Assembly (NCBI RefSeq): GCF_003955715.1
Contig: NZ_CP034463.1
Coordinates: forward strand, 2,604,001-2,668,000
From: Streptomyces aquilus
GTDB taxonomy: Bacteria > Actinomycetota > Actinomycetes > Streptomycetales > Streptomycetaceae
Reading direction: 5' to 3'
Length of the DNA: 64,000 bases
Shown: positions 31,586 to 40,106 of the stretch, piece by piece
Numbering within the stretch: position 1 is the stretch's first letter
Layout of the letters: every line of letters starts with the position of its first letter
Made by a program: the position numbers and the translations under genes
Notes under the pieces: generated by a model
Seen by the model: only the letters and a program-made list of their open reading frames with translations
Told to the model about the DNA's origin: nothing
Database searches by the model: none

Positions 31586-32941
31586 ATGACTGACGTGGTG
31601 CGTGAGGGTGCTCTTCAGGCGCGGCTTCCCGTACGGGAGCTGGCGCACGCCTGCGTCGACGCGTGTGCGCGGGCCGCCGCTGAGCTGGCGGCGTTGAGGG
31701 CCGGGCTCGACACGGTGCCGGAGGTGTGGGTGGACGACGGGGCCGTCGCCACCGCGTTCACGAGTGAGCGGCATCTGTTGATCAATGGTCGGGCTCCGGT
31801 CAACTTCGCGCCCTTGTCGAGGTTCTGGCGGACCGCCGACGGATGGGTGCGCACCCACGCCAACTACCCGCATCACCGGGAGCGGCTGCTCAAGGTGATG
31901 GGACCGGCCGATTCCCTGGAGGCGGCGTTCGCCGAGCGGTCCGCCCTGGAGGTCGAGGACGCCGTGTACGCGGCCGGGGGCCTCGCCGTCGCCCTGCGGA
32001 CGCCCGAGGAGTGGGCGGTCCACGAACAGGCGGTGGAGCTGGCCAGACGGCCGCTCGTGGAGCGCGAGCGGCTCGACTCCGCCCCCGCGCGCGGGCTCGC
32101 GCCGATCGACGGCACTCCCCTGCTGCCCGCCGCCGGACTGCGGGTCCTGGACCTGACCCGGGTCATCGCGGGACCGGTCGCCACGCGCACGTTCGCCCTG
32201 CTGGGCGCCGACGTCCTGCGCATCGATCCGCCCCGGATGCCCGAGCTCCCGGACCAGCACGCCGACACCGGCTTCGGGAAGCGCTCCGCGACGCTGGACC
32301 TGACGGCTGACCGGGGTGCCTTCGAGGAGTTGCTCGCGGTGGCCGACGTGGTCGTCACCGGGTACCGGCCCGGCGCCCTCGACCGGTTCGGGCTGTCGGC
32401 GGAGGCGCTCGCCGAGCGGCGGCCGGGGATCGTCGTGGCACAGCTGTCGGCATGGGGCGCGTACGGGCCGTGGAGCGAGCGGCGGGGTTTCGACAGCCTG
32501 GTGCAGGTGGCGACCGGGATCGCGGCGGTCGAGGGGTCGCTGGAGCAACCCGGCGCACTGCCTGCGCAGGCGCTGGACCACGGGACGGGGTATCTGCTGG
32601 CGGCGGAGGTACTGCGGGCGGTGCGCGAGCAGTCGTACGACGGTGGCAGCCGGTTCGTGCGGCTGGCGCTGGCCCGGACGGCGCAGTGGCTGATGGAGGG
32701 GGTCCCGGACGGGTCCGCCGGGTGGCTCGGGGGGCTCGGCGCGACGGGTGTGGACACGCAGGAGACCGCTGGGCAGGGCGCGTCGGCCACCTACGACGGC
32801 CCGGACGCCTGGCTCGCCGAGGCCGACAGCGGCGTCGGGCGGCTGCGGTACGCCCGGTCGCCGGTGTCCTTCGTCGGCGGGCCGGGCGACTGGGCGCGGC
32901 CGCCGGGGCCCTGGGGTGCCGACCCCGCGCGGTGGGTGTGA
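31586..32941 (+). CDS. CoA transferase, family III (CaiB/BaiF)
   Basis: This 451-residue protein has the family III signature beginning LRVLDLTRVIAGPVATRTFALLGADVLRIDPP at about residue 182, DLTADRGAFEELLAVADVVVTGYRPGALDRFGL, and QLSAWGAYGPWSERRGFDSLVQVATGI. About 180 N-terminal residues precede the usual start of the domain and contain a partial, diverged second copy-like region (INGRAPVNFAPLSRFWRTADGWVRTHANYPHH), a layout seen in actinobacterial homologues. Enzymes of this family move CoA between carboxylic acids. The acid used here cannot be told. Confidence 0.88.
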   Translation: MTDVVREGALQARLPVRELAHACVDACARAAAELAALRAGLDTVPEVWVDDGAVATAFTSERHLLINGRAPVNFAPLSRFWRTADGWVRTHANYPHHRERLLKVMGPADSLEAAFAERSALEVEDAVYAAGGLAVALRTPEEWAVHEQAVELARRPLVERERLDSAPARGLAPIDGTPLLPAAGLRVLDLTRVIAGPVATRTFALLGADVLRIDPPRMPELPDQHADTGFGKRSATLDLTADRGAFEELLAVADVVVTGYRPGALDRFGLSAEALAERRPGIVVAQLSAWGAYGPWSERRGFDSLVQVATGIAAVEGSLEQPGALPAQALDHGTGYLLAAEVLRAVREQSYDGGSRFVRLALARTAQWLMEGVPDGSAGWLGGLGATGVDTQETAGQGASATYDGPDAWLAEADSGVGRLRYARSPVSFVGGPGDWARPPGPWGADPARWV

Positions 32942-33041
32942 GCGGTGGGCGGCCGGAAAACGTACTCCTGGGCGGAATGGCGTAGCGCCAGTTGTTTTTC
33001 TTGACTTGCCCTGTTCTGCGACGGCTGGTGAAGATCTTGAG

Positions 33042-34052
33042 GTGACCTTGATAAGACCCAGCACCGGGACGCCGGACGCCGGCGGACCGCTGCCGCGGCG
33101 GACCGGCACCGGTCGTGCCGTCGCCGTTCTCGTCCTGGTGGCCCTCGGGGCCCTGATACCCCTGCTCGGGCCGTCCGCCGCGCTGCACGGCACCGGGGAG
33201 GCCGCGGCGCCCGGTGACGGCGGCATCGCGCTGCTGCGGGCGGTGCTGTTCGCCGCACTGTGCGTTCCGGTGGGCGAGCTGTTCGTGAACCGGCTGGCCC
33301 GCGCGGTGCCCGGCGCTCCCCGGACCATGCCCCGCAGTTGGGCCGTGTACGCGGCGGGCGCCGGTTTCGTGGCCGCCCTGGGGCTGGCCTCGGTCGTGGC
33401 GACCGGGAACCTCGTGCCGCACAGCCTCGCCGAGATCGACGTGGGCGGCCTGTACGACTCCCGGGACGGCAAGCTCGCGCTCGTCGAGGTCAACGCGTTC
33501 CTCGTGGCGGGGCTGTGCGCCCGTTCGGCCCGCCCGGCCTCCCAGGCCTGGCCGCTGGCCGCGGTCGTGGTGGCGGAGGCGCTGCGGGCCCATCCGCCGA
33601 CCGAGCACGGTCCGCTGGTCGGGTCGGGGCTGACGCTCGTTCATCTGACCTGTGCGGCGCTGTGGGTGGGCGGGCTGCTGTACGCGCTGCGGACGCTCCG
33701 GGGGTGGGGGCCGTCGGAGGCGGGCTCGGCCCTGCTGGGGCTCTACGCGCGCGTGGCCGCGGTGCTGCTGGCCGCGATCACGGCGACCGGGGTGTGGAGC
33801 ACTCTGCGCCGGATGCCGCCGGAGACCGTCCTGGACCAGTTGACGTCGACCGCGTACGGGCGCGTGCTGCTCGCCAAGGTGCTGCTGGTTGTCGCGGTCG
33901 CCGCGCTCGCCCTGTGGGCGCGGCTCCGGCTGCGCCGGGCGCCCGACCCGCTGACCGCCTGCTCCCCCGCGCGGGCGGAGGTCGCCCTGCTGGGCGTGGT
34001 GGTCGTGGTGTCGGGACTGCTGACGGCGCTGCCGGTGCCGATCCGCTGGTGA
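33042..34052 (+). CDS. CopD-family membrane protein
   Basis: This membrane protein of about 336 residues has eight or nine spans. It carries CopD-like blocks such as SGLTLVHLTCAALWVGGLLYALRTL, ATGVWSTLRRMPPE and AYGRVLLAKVLLVVAVAALALWARLRLRR. CopD proteins sit in the inner membrane and are linked to copper import or resistance. The GTG at 33042 is a plausible but weakly supported start. The gene stands alone; no CopC-like partner is adjacent. Confidence 0.8.
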   Translation: MTLIRPSTGTPDAGGPLPRRTGTGRAVAVLVLVALGALIPLLGPSAALHGTGEAAAPGDGGIALLRAVLFAALCVPVGELFVNRLARAVPGAPRTMPRSWAVYAAGAGFVAALGLASVVATGNLVPHSLAEIDVGGLYDSRDGKLALVEVNAFLVAGLCARSARPASQAWPLAAVVVAEALRAHPPTEHGPLVGSGLTLVHLTCAALWVGGLLYALRTLRGWGPSEAGSALLGLYARVAAVLLAAITATGVWSTLRRMPPETVLDQLTSTAYGRVLLAKVLLVVAVAALALWARLRLRRAPDPLTACSPARAEVALLGVVVVVSGLLTALPVPIRW

Positions 34053-34054
34053 GC

Positions 34055-34118
34055 CTCGGGTCCGCGCGACGGACCTCAGGCGGTGACTCGGGTCCGCATG
34101 ACGGACCCCAGGTCGTGC
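34055..34118. repeat. 32-base tandem repeat between convergent genes
   Basis: Two units of 32 bases (34055-34086 and 34087-34118) with consensus CTCGGGTCCGC..GACGGACC..AGG lie directly after the copD-like stop. Each contains the hairpin GGTCCG / CGGACC, so the array may end transcription from both sides. Confidence 0.75.
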
Positions 34119-34125
34119 CGGAATC

Positions 34126-35169
34126 TCAGCCGGTGACCAGGACCTTCAACGCCGTGCGCTCGTCCATCGCCTTGTAGCCGGCCGGTACGCCCTCCATGCC
34201 GACGGTCAGGTCGAAGACGGGCGACGGGTCGATGCTGCCGTCCAGGATGTCGGGCAGCAGCTCGGGGATGTACGCGCGGACCGGCGCGACGCCGCCGCGC
34301 AGCGCGATGTTCCGGTCGAACATGACGCCCAGGTCGAGGCCCGTACCGCTGCCGTGCGGGACGCCGACCCAGCCGACGGTGCCGCCGTCGCGGGCGATGC
34401 CGACCGCCGTGCGCATGGACTGCTCGGTGCCGACGGCCTCGACGACGGCGTGCGCGCCCTGGCCGCCGGTGAGTTCACGGACGGCCTCGACGGCCGCGTC
34501 GCCGCGCTCGGCGACGACGTCGGTGGCGCCGAAGCGGCGGGCGATGTCGGTGCGGGCCTCGTGGCGGCCCAGCGCGATGATCCGCTCGGCGCCCAGCCGC
34601 TTGGCGGCGAGGACCGCGCACAGGCCGACGGCCCCGTCACCGACGACGGCGACCGTGGCACCCGCGCGGGCACCGGCGCCGAGAGCGGCGTGGTGGCCGG
34701 TGCCCAGGACGTCGGACAGGGTCAGCAGGGCGGACAGGAGGTGGTCGTCGGAAGCCGCCTCCTTGGGCAGCTGCACGAGGGTGCCGTCGGCGAAGGGCAC
34801 GCGCACGGCCTCGCCCTGGCCGCCGTCGTAGCCGACCGAGCCCCAGAAGCCGCCGTGCTCGCAGGAGGTGTTCAGGCCCTCGCGGCAGTAGTCGCAGACG
34901 CCGTCGGACCACATGAAGGGCGCGACGACCAGGTCTCCGCGCCGTACGGTGCCCACCTCGGAGCCCGTCTCCTCGACGATGCCGAGGAACTCGTGCCCGA
35001 TGCGCTGCCCCGGCTGCCGGGTGGCCTGCCCGCGGTACGCCCACAGGTCGCTGCCGCAGATGCAGGCGCGCAGCACGCGCACCACGGCGTCGGTGGGCAG
35101 CTGCACGACCGGGTCGGGCACGTCCTCCACGCGCATGTCGAAGGGGGCGTGGATGGTGGTGGCGCGCAT
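34126..35169 (-). CDS. Zinc-dependent alcohol dehydrogenase family protein
   Basis: This 347-residue medium-chain dehydrogenase has catalytic-zinc ligands C38 (CICGSD), H59 and E60 (GHE). A structural-zinc-like lobe CDYCREGLNTSC keeps three cysteines. The Rossmann motif is VVGDGAVGLCAVLAAKRLGAERII, which prefers NAD(P). The start at 35169 has AAGGACC upstream. It probably oxidises or reduces a small alcohol or aldehyde; the substrate is unknown. Confidence 0.92.
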   Translation of the reverse strand: MRATTIHAPFDMRVEDVPDPVVQLPTDAVVRVLRACICGSDLWAYRGQATRQPGQRIGHEFLGIVEETGSEVGTVRRGDLVVAPFMWSDGVCDYCREGLNTSCEHGGFWGSVGYDGGQGEAVRVPFADGTLVQLPKEAASDDHLLSALLTLSDVLGTGHHAALGAGARAGATVAVVGDGAVGLCAVLAAKRLGAERIIALGRHEARTDIARRFGATDVVAERGDAAVEAVRELTGGQGAHAVVEAVGTEQSMRTAVGIARDGGTVGWVGVPHGSGTGLDLGVMFDRNIALRGGVAPVRAYIPELLPDILDGSIDPSPVFDLTVGMEGVPAGYKAMDERTALKVLVTG

Positions 35170-35205
35170 GGCGAGGGTCCTTCTCGTCTGGGGTGGTACG
35201 TGCGC

Positions 35206-35877
35206 TCAGGGGGTGGTCGAGCGCACTTCACCGTACGCCGCCCCGGGCAGCCGTCGCTCGCCGAGTGCGCCGGTGACCAGCAGGGACTGCGCGGCGACAT
35301 AGGTGAGCATGATCCACAGGTCGGGGCGCGGCAGCTGGTCCCAGTCGGCGACTCCGCTCGCGATGAGCGTGTCGGAGAGGACGAAGAGCACACCGCCGAT
35401 CCCGGCCACACGGCCCATGCGGGCGGCGGCGAGGTACGCCATGACCGTGAGCAGGACGCTGTAGCCGGCGACGGGGACGCGCAGGTCGGCGGGGAGGTCC
35501 GGCCAGAGGGACTGGATCGTGGTCGCCAGCACGACGACGTAGATGACGGCGAGGAACCCGCCCCGCGCGCGTACCGTCGCGATGTCCGTGCCGTACTTCT
35601 GGAACAGGACGATGTAGCAGACGTGTCCGGCCGCGAAGGAGGCCATCCCCGCGAGGAAGGCCGGATCGGCGTCGAAGAGGAGCAGGACGTCGCCGCCCCA
35701 GCCGAGGAGCAGCGCGGCGATCAGGAGGCGGGGAGCGCCCCTGGAGGCCGCGTACGCGGCCAGGAGCGGCATCAGGAGCGGCTTGGCGACCATGTGCCCG
35801 ATGTCCCACCCGGCGGCCAGGGAGACGAGGTCCACGGCGGCGGCGAGGGCGAAGGCCCTGAGGAGGAGGCGTGTCAC
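35206..35877 (-). CDS. YhhN/TMEM86-family membrane protein (lysoplasmalogenase-like)
   Basis: This 223-residue membrane protein has about eight short spans. The start is GTG 35877, overlapping the stop of the upstream hydroxylase gene (GTGA). Family features are KPLLMPLLAAY, LLLGWGGDVLLLFDADPAFLAGMASFAAGHVCYIVLF and VLFVLSDTLIA, which carry the conserved Asp/His residues of the YhhN family. TMEM86 enzymes of this family hydrolyse the vinyl-ether bond of lysoplasmalogens. Tight coupling to a fatty-acid hydroxylase suggests a joint role in lipid tail or ether-lipid turnover. Confidence 0.88.
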   Translation of the reverse strand: MTRLLLRAFALAAAVDLVSLAAGWDIGHMVAKPLLMPLLAAYAASRGAPRLLIAALLLGWGGDVLLLFDADPAFLAGMASFAAGHVCYIVLFQKYGTDIATVRARGGFLAVIYVVVLATTIQSLWPDLPADLRVPVAGYSVLLTVMAYLAAARMGRVAGIGGVLFVLSDTLIASGVADWDQLPRPDLWIMLTYVAAQSLLVTGALGERRLPGAAYGEVRSTTP

Positions 35878-36740
35878 GCGGCGATGATCTCCTTGGCCGG
35901 CTCCGCGGCGGTAGCGGGTTTCCATCCCGGACCCCGGAAGAGGATCCCGGCACGATCACGCCACCTTCGGGCCGCCTTGATGTCCTTGGCGATCGACATG
36001 TACTCGTGGGTGGCGACCTTGATCGGGTTGAACGTGTTGATGTTCTTGGTCAACCCGTAGACAGGCCGGTCGGTCTCGGCGACGAACGAGCCGAAGAGTC
36101 GGTCCCAGACGATGAGGATGCCGCCGAAGTTGCGGTCCAGGTAACCGCCCTGCGAGGCGTGGTGGACCCGGTGGTGGGAGGGCGTGTTGAGGACGAACTC
36201 GAACCACCGGGGCATCTTGTCGATGCGCTCGGTGTGGATCCAGAACTGGTAGACGAGGTTCGCCGAGGAGCAGAACGCGAGGGCGGCCGGATGCACACCA
36301 GCGGCGATGAGCGGCACGTAGAACGGCCAGACCGTCAGCGAGGTCCAGGGCTGCCGCAGGGCGGTGGTGAGGTTGAACTTCTCGCTGGAGTGGTGGACGA
36401 CGTGGCAGGCCCACAGGATGCGGATGACGTGGTGGCCGCGGTGGGACCAGTAGTAGAAGAAGTCCTGCGCGAGCAGCATCAGCGGGACGGTCCACCACAG
36501 CACCGGGACGCGCAGGGGCGTGAGTTCGTAGACCGCGGTGTAGACCGCGACGATCGGGATCTTCCACAGGAAGTCGAAGACGAGGCTTCCCAGGCCCATG
36601 CCGACACTGGTCGCGGCATCCTTCGTCTCGTATCCGGCGGCGTCCTCGTCCGGGTGGACGCGCACGCTGATCATCTCGACCACGGTGAGCAGCACGAAGG
36701 CGGGTATCGACCACAGCACGACATCGGGCAGGTTCGGCAT
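35874..36740 (-). CDS. Fatty acid hydroxylase / sterol desaturase family protein
   Basis: This 288-residue membrane di-iron enzyme has about four spans. The histidine boxes are H100-x2-HH (HRGHH), H113-x2-HH (HVVHHSS) and HH-x2-HH at 189-194 (HHRVHH), which bind the two irons. It probably inserts oxygen into, or desaturates, a lipid chain; animal alkylglycerol monooxygenase is in the same superfamily. It is coupled to the YhhN-like gene by a GTGA overlap. An AT-rich inverted repeat lies 40-80 bases upstream. Confidence 0.92.
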   Translation of the reverse strand: MPNLPDVVLWSIPAFVLLTVVEMISVRVHPDEDAAGYETKDAATSVGMGLGSLVFDFLWKIPIVAVYTAVYELTPLRVPVLWWTVPLMLLAQDFFYYWSHRGHHVIRILWACHVVHHSSEKFNLTTALRQPWTSLTVWPFYVPLIAAGVHPAALAFCSSANLVYQFWIHTERIDKMPRWFEFVLNTPSHHRVHHASQGGYLDRNFGGILIVWDRLFGSFVAETDRPVYGLTKNINTFNPIKVATHEYMSIAKDIKAARRWRDRAGILFRGPGWKPATAAEPAKEIIAA

Positions 36741-36783
36741 GAGGGCACCGTAGAACCGCTGGTCGGCCGCGACCAGACGTTGT

Positions 36784-36820
36784 TACTCACAAGTATTACC
36801 GGCGGTACGCGCTTACTTGT
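36784..36820. promoter_or_regulatory. Candidate operator upstream of the hydroxylase gene
   Basis: TACT-CACA-AGTA (36784-36795) is a short AT-rich inverted repeat. A larger pair, ACAAGTA (36789-36795) and TACTTGT (36814-36820), has an 18-base spacer. Both lie in the promoter region of the hydroxylase-YhhN operon and could bind a TetR-type lipid regulator, but no such gene is adjacent. Confidence 0.45.
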
Positions 36821-36853
36821 TGGTGATCTCCGCCAAAGTCTGCACGGGCGGTT

Positions 36854-37564
36854 TCAGACTCCGGCCGCGCCCAGCAGCGTCCCCGCCGCGTAGGTGACGC
36901 CCATGGCCAGCGCGCCGCCCGCCACGTTCCGCAGCATCGCCCTGCCCGGGTCGGCCGCGCCGAGGCGGGCGCTGCTCCAGCCGGTGAGGACGAGGGCGGC
37001 GAGGACGGAGACCACGGTCACCGCGAGGCGCCAGCCGGCCGGGGGCAGGACCATCGCCAGGAGCGGGAGCAGGGCGCCCGCCGTGAACGCCAGGAAACTC
37101 GCCCAGGCGGCGTGCCAGGGGTTGGTCAGCTGGTCGGGGTCGATGCCCAGCTCCACGCGTGCGTGGGCGCGCAGGGCGTCCCGCGCGGTGAGCTGCTCGG
37201 CGGCCTCGCGGGCCACCTCCCGGGACAGCCCGCGTTCCTCCAGCAGCCCGGTGAGCTCCTCCAGTTCGGCCTCCGGCTGCTCGCGCAGTTCCCGCTTCTC
37301 CAGCGCCAGGGCCGCCTTCTCCGAGTCGCGCTGGGTGGAGACGGACACGTACTCGCCGGCCGCCATGGACATCGACCCGGCGAGCAGTCCGGCCAGGCCC
37401 GCCGTCAGCAGGGCGGAGCGGTCGTCGGTGGCGCCGGCCACGCCGACGACGAGGCCCGCGGTGGACACGATGCCGTCGTTGGCGCCCAGGACGGCGGCCC
37501 GCAGCCAGTTGAGCCGTGCTCCGAGGGCGCCGCCATGGGTCTCGTCATGCGTGGGTTCGGTCAC
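36854..37564 (-). CDS. VIT1/CCC1-family transporter
   Basis: This 236-residue membrane protein has the VIT family start NWLRAAVLGANDGIVSTAGLVVGVAGA and the conserved GSMSMAAGEYVSVSTQRDSEKAA metal-binding region. A cytosolic helical loop (about 85-140) and three further spans complete it. VIT/CCC1 proteins move Fe(II) or Mn(II) out of the cytosol. GTG start at 37564. No iron box is evident. Confidence 0.92.
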   Translation of the reverse strand: MTEPTHDETHGGALGARLNWLRAAVLGANDGIVSTAGLVVGVAGATDDRSALLTAGLAGLLAGSMSMAAGEYVSVSTQRDSEKAALALEKRELREQPEAELEELTGLLEERGLSREVAREAAEQLTARDALRAHARVELGIDPDQLTNPWHAAWASFLAFTAGALLPLLAMVLPPAGWRLAVTVVSVLAALVLTGWSSARLGAADPGRAMLRNVAGGALAMGVTYAAGTLLGAAGV

Positions 37565-37589
37565 AGAGGCGAGGATGGCACCGTACGTG

Positions 37590-38816
37590 TCACCAGACGC
37601 GTACCGACGCCCCCTTCGCGAACGCCGGGCTGGTCGCGTCCGCCGGCGGCTCGCCCAGCGGCTCGGCGATCTCCTCCACCGTCGGTCCCACCTTCGCCGC
37701 GATCGGGTCGAGGAGGTCGAGGTCGAAGCCGTACACGCGCGCGGCGTTGCCGCCGATCATCGCCGCGACCTCGTCGCGTGGCACGCGCGCGTAGGCGTTG
37801 CGCAGACCTTCGCGCGTGTACGGGTAGGTGCCCTCGTCGTGGGGGTAGTCGCTGCCCCACATGATCTTGTCGACGCCGATCCGGTCCCGCAGCGGCACCT
37901 CGTGCGGGCGCATGAAGCTGGCGCCGACGAAGCAGTTGTCGCGCCAGACCTGTGAGGGCGCGGCGCCCATGCGGGCGGCGAGTCCGGCGCCGAACTTGGA
38001 CTCCGCGGTGGAGGCCCTCGTCGCCGCCGCGACCAGGCGACCGTGGTAGTAGTCCAGCATCTCCAGCACGCCGGGTATCCAGCCCGAGCCCTGTTCGGTG
38101 AGGACCAGCCTCAGCTCCGGGTGGCGTCGGAAGGCGCCTCCGAAGACGAGGTGCCACAGCGCGCGGTGCGAGAACCAGGTCGTCTCGACCATGAAGACCG
38201 CGCGGGCGGCCGGTTCGTCGCCGAGCGGCGGGGACGCCGATCCCGCGTGGTGGTTGACGGGGACGCCGAGTTCCGCGCAGACCGCCCAGAGCGGGTCGTA
38301 CGCCGACGAGTACAGCTCGGGCAGGCCCGAGCCCGGCGGGGTGCCGGGGAGCAGGAGGCCGCCCTTCAGGCCCGCTTCGGCGGCCGACCGGACCTCCTTG
38401 ACGGCCTCCTCGACGTCGTTGAGGAGGATCTGGAAGACACCCGCGCGGCGACCGGGCGCGGCGGTGCAGAAGTCCGCGAGCCAGCGGTTGTGGGCGCGCA
38501 GACCGGCCCAGCGGCGCTCGAAGTCCTCCGCGGTGGGCGCGGGCGCCATGAGCGAGCCCGACGGGAAGAACGGCGGGACCGTGTTCGGGAACACCACCTC
38601 CGCGACGATCCCGTCCGCCTCCAGCTCCGCGAGCCGCCGCTCGGAGTTCCAGTTCCGGTCGGCGGTGTCGGCCAGCAGGTCCTCGTACGGGTTGACGTAT
38701 GTCGCCGCCCACGCGTCGAACTCGTCGTGGTACCGCTTCTCCAGGTAGGGCCGGTAGTCGAGCAGGTCGGCGCCCGCGTGGCAGTCGGCCGAGATCACCG
38801 TGTAGCGGTCGGTCAT
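37590..38816 (-). CDS. Amidohydrolase 2 family protein (second of pair)
   Basis: This TIM-barrel amidohydrolase-2 enzyme has 408 residues. It begins YTVISADCHAGAD with the metal-binding D/H near the N-terminus. Further metal-ligand blocks are VNHHAGSASP, FRRHPELRLVLTEQGSGW and IMWGSDYPHDEGTYPYT. Family members decarboxylate or hydrolyse carboxylate substrates, for example ACMSD. The ATG at 38816 overlaps the stop of the paralogue upstream. It is the last gene of the putative catabolic operon. Confidence 0.9.
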   Translation of the reverse strand: MTDRYTVISADCHAGADLLDYRPYLEKRYHDEFDAWAATYVNPYEDLLADTADRNWNSERRLAELEADGIVAEVVFPNTVPPFFPSGSLMAPAPTAEDFERRWAGLRAHNRWLADFCTAAPGRRAGVFQILLNDVEEAVKEVRSAAEAGLKGGLLLPGTPPGSGLPELYSSAYDPLWAVCAELGVPVNHHAGSASPPLGDEPAARAVFMVETTWFSHRALWHLVFGGAFRRHPELRLVLTEQGSGWIPGVLEMLDYYHGRLVAAATRASTAESKFGAGLAARMGAAPSQVWRDNCFVGASFMRPHEVPLRDRIGVDKIMWGSDYPHDEGTYPYTREGLRNAYARVPRDEVAAMIGGNAARVYGFDLDLLDPIAAKVGPTVEEIAEPLGEPPADATSPAFAKGASVRVW

Positions 38817-40096
38817 GAGGATGCCCCCAGGACAGGGAAGTCGTGGTCGGTCAGCCAGTGCCGGCCCACCTCGCGCGAGCGCGCCCAGGACGCCTCCACG
38901 GCCGTCTGGTCGGCACTCTGGCCGAGGTCGGCGGGGGTGGGGCCGATGCGGTGGGCGAGCGGGGTCAACTTCCGGACGTCGAAGCCGAAGGCGTCGGCCG
39001 CGGCGAGGCCCAGCATGCGGCGGGTCTCCGCGACCGGGATGTCGTGGAAGGTGCGCCGCAGCCACGCGCGCGTGTCGGGCCAGGTGCCCTCGGGGTGCGG
39101 GAAGTCGCTGCCCCACAGGATGTTGTCGACGCCGATCTCGTAACGCTGGGCGAGTTCGCGGCGCTTGGTGTTGGTGGCGCAGACGAAGACCTGCCGGTCG
39201 AGGTACTCGTGCGGCGGGCGCTTCAGTTCCTGGAACGGGGAGAGCTTCTTGCCGCCGTGCGCGCCGAGGTAGAGGCGGTCCATGAACCACAGCAGGTTCG
39301 GCAGCCACCAGCAGCCCGACTCCGCGACACCGAACCTGAGCCCGGGGTGGCGTTCGAAGACGCCGGACCAGAGCAGGAACCACAGCGGCCGGGCGGGCCA
39401 CCAGGTCACCTCGCTGACGTAGATGCCCAGGTGGTCGCCGTACTCGTGGCGCGGGGCCGCTCCCGAGTGGGTGAGCACCGGCATCGCGCACTCGGCGGCC
39501 GCCGCCCACACCGGGTCGTAACGGCGGTCGTGGTACGGCTCCTTGTCGACCCACATGGACGGGATCATCAGGGCGCCGAGGCCGGACTCCTTGGCGCGGT
39601 ACACCTCGGCGACGACCCGCTCGGTCGGGGCCGTGACCGGCAACAGGGCGACCCCGCAGTGCCGTTCGGGGTGTTCGGACACGAAGTCGGCCAGCCAGCG
39701 GTTGTGCGCCTGCGCGCCGGCCATGCCCAGCTCCGGGTCCTGGTCGCCGGAGAGCCCGAGGCCCACCCCGAAGGGCGCCGCCGTCTGGCTGTCGACCGCG
39801 TCGGCGTCCGGGAAGACGACCTCGGCGGCCACCCCGTCGCCGTCCAGCTCCTTGAGCCGCTGCGCGGTGTCCCAACCGCCGCGCAGACCCTCCTCGTTGT
39901 CCTGGAACCACTTGGTCGCGAACGCCTCGTTGCGGATGCCGAGCCGGGTCATCTCCTCCCGCCGCCGCTCGCGCCCGGCGAGGAAGTCGTCGAAGTCCCG
40001 GTGGAAACGGGCGTCCAGATAGGGCCGGTACTCCTCGGTGGGCAGCCCGGCGTGGCAGTCGGAGGAGATGATCAGATAGGGCTCCTGGTCGGTCAC
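38813..40096 (-). CDS. Amidohydrolase 2 family protein (first of pair)
   Basis: This 427-residue protein starts at GTG 40096 with GAGGGGG upstream. It has the same architecture as its downstream neighbour: YLIISSDCHAGLPTEEYRPYLD at the N-terminus, PVLTHSGAAP, RHPGLRFGVAESGCWWLPNLLW and ILWGSDFPHPEGTWPDT. The two share many aligned blocks and are surely paralogues, which could form a heteromer or act on successive intermediates. Four-base overlap with the second copy. Confidence 0.9.
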   Translation of the reverse strand: MTDQEPYLIISSDCHAGLPTEEYRPYLDARFHRDFDDFLAGRERRREEMTRLGIRNEAFATKWFQDNEEGLRGGWDTAQRLKELDGDGVAAEVVFPDADAVDSQTAAPFGVGLGLSGDQDPELGMAGAQAHNRWLADFVSEHPERHCGVALLPVTAPTERVVAEVYRAKESGLGALMIPSMWVDKEPYHDRRYDPVWAAAAECAMPVLTHSGAAPRHEYGDHLGIYVSEVTWWPARPLWFLLWSGVFERHPGLRFGVAESGCWWLPNLLWFMDRLYLGAHGGKKLSPFQELKRPPHEYLDRQVFVCATNTKRRELAQRYEIGVDNILWGSDFPHPEGTWPDTRAWLRRTFHDIPVAETRRMLGLAAADAFGFDVRKLTPLAHRIGPTPADLGQSADQTAVEASWARSREVGRHWLTDHDFPVLGASS

Positions 40097-40106
40097 GTCG
40101 ACCCCC

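Noticed and set aside
38817..39911. Continuous open frame upstream of the second amidohydrolase
   Set aside because: The upstream section is a frame shadow of the first amidohydrolase; the ATG at 38816 and four-base overlap fix the start.
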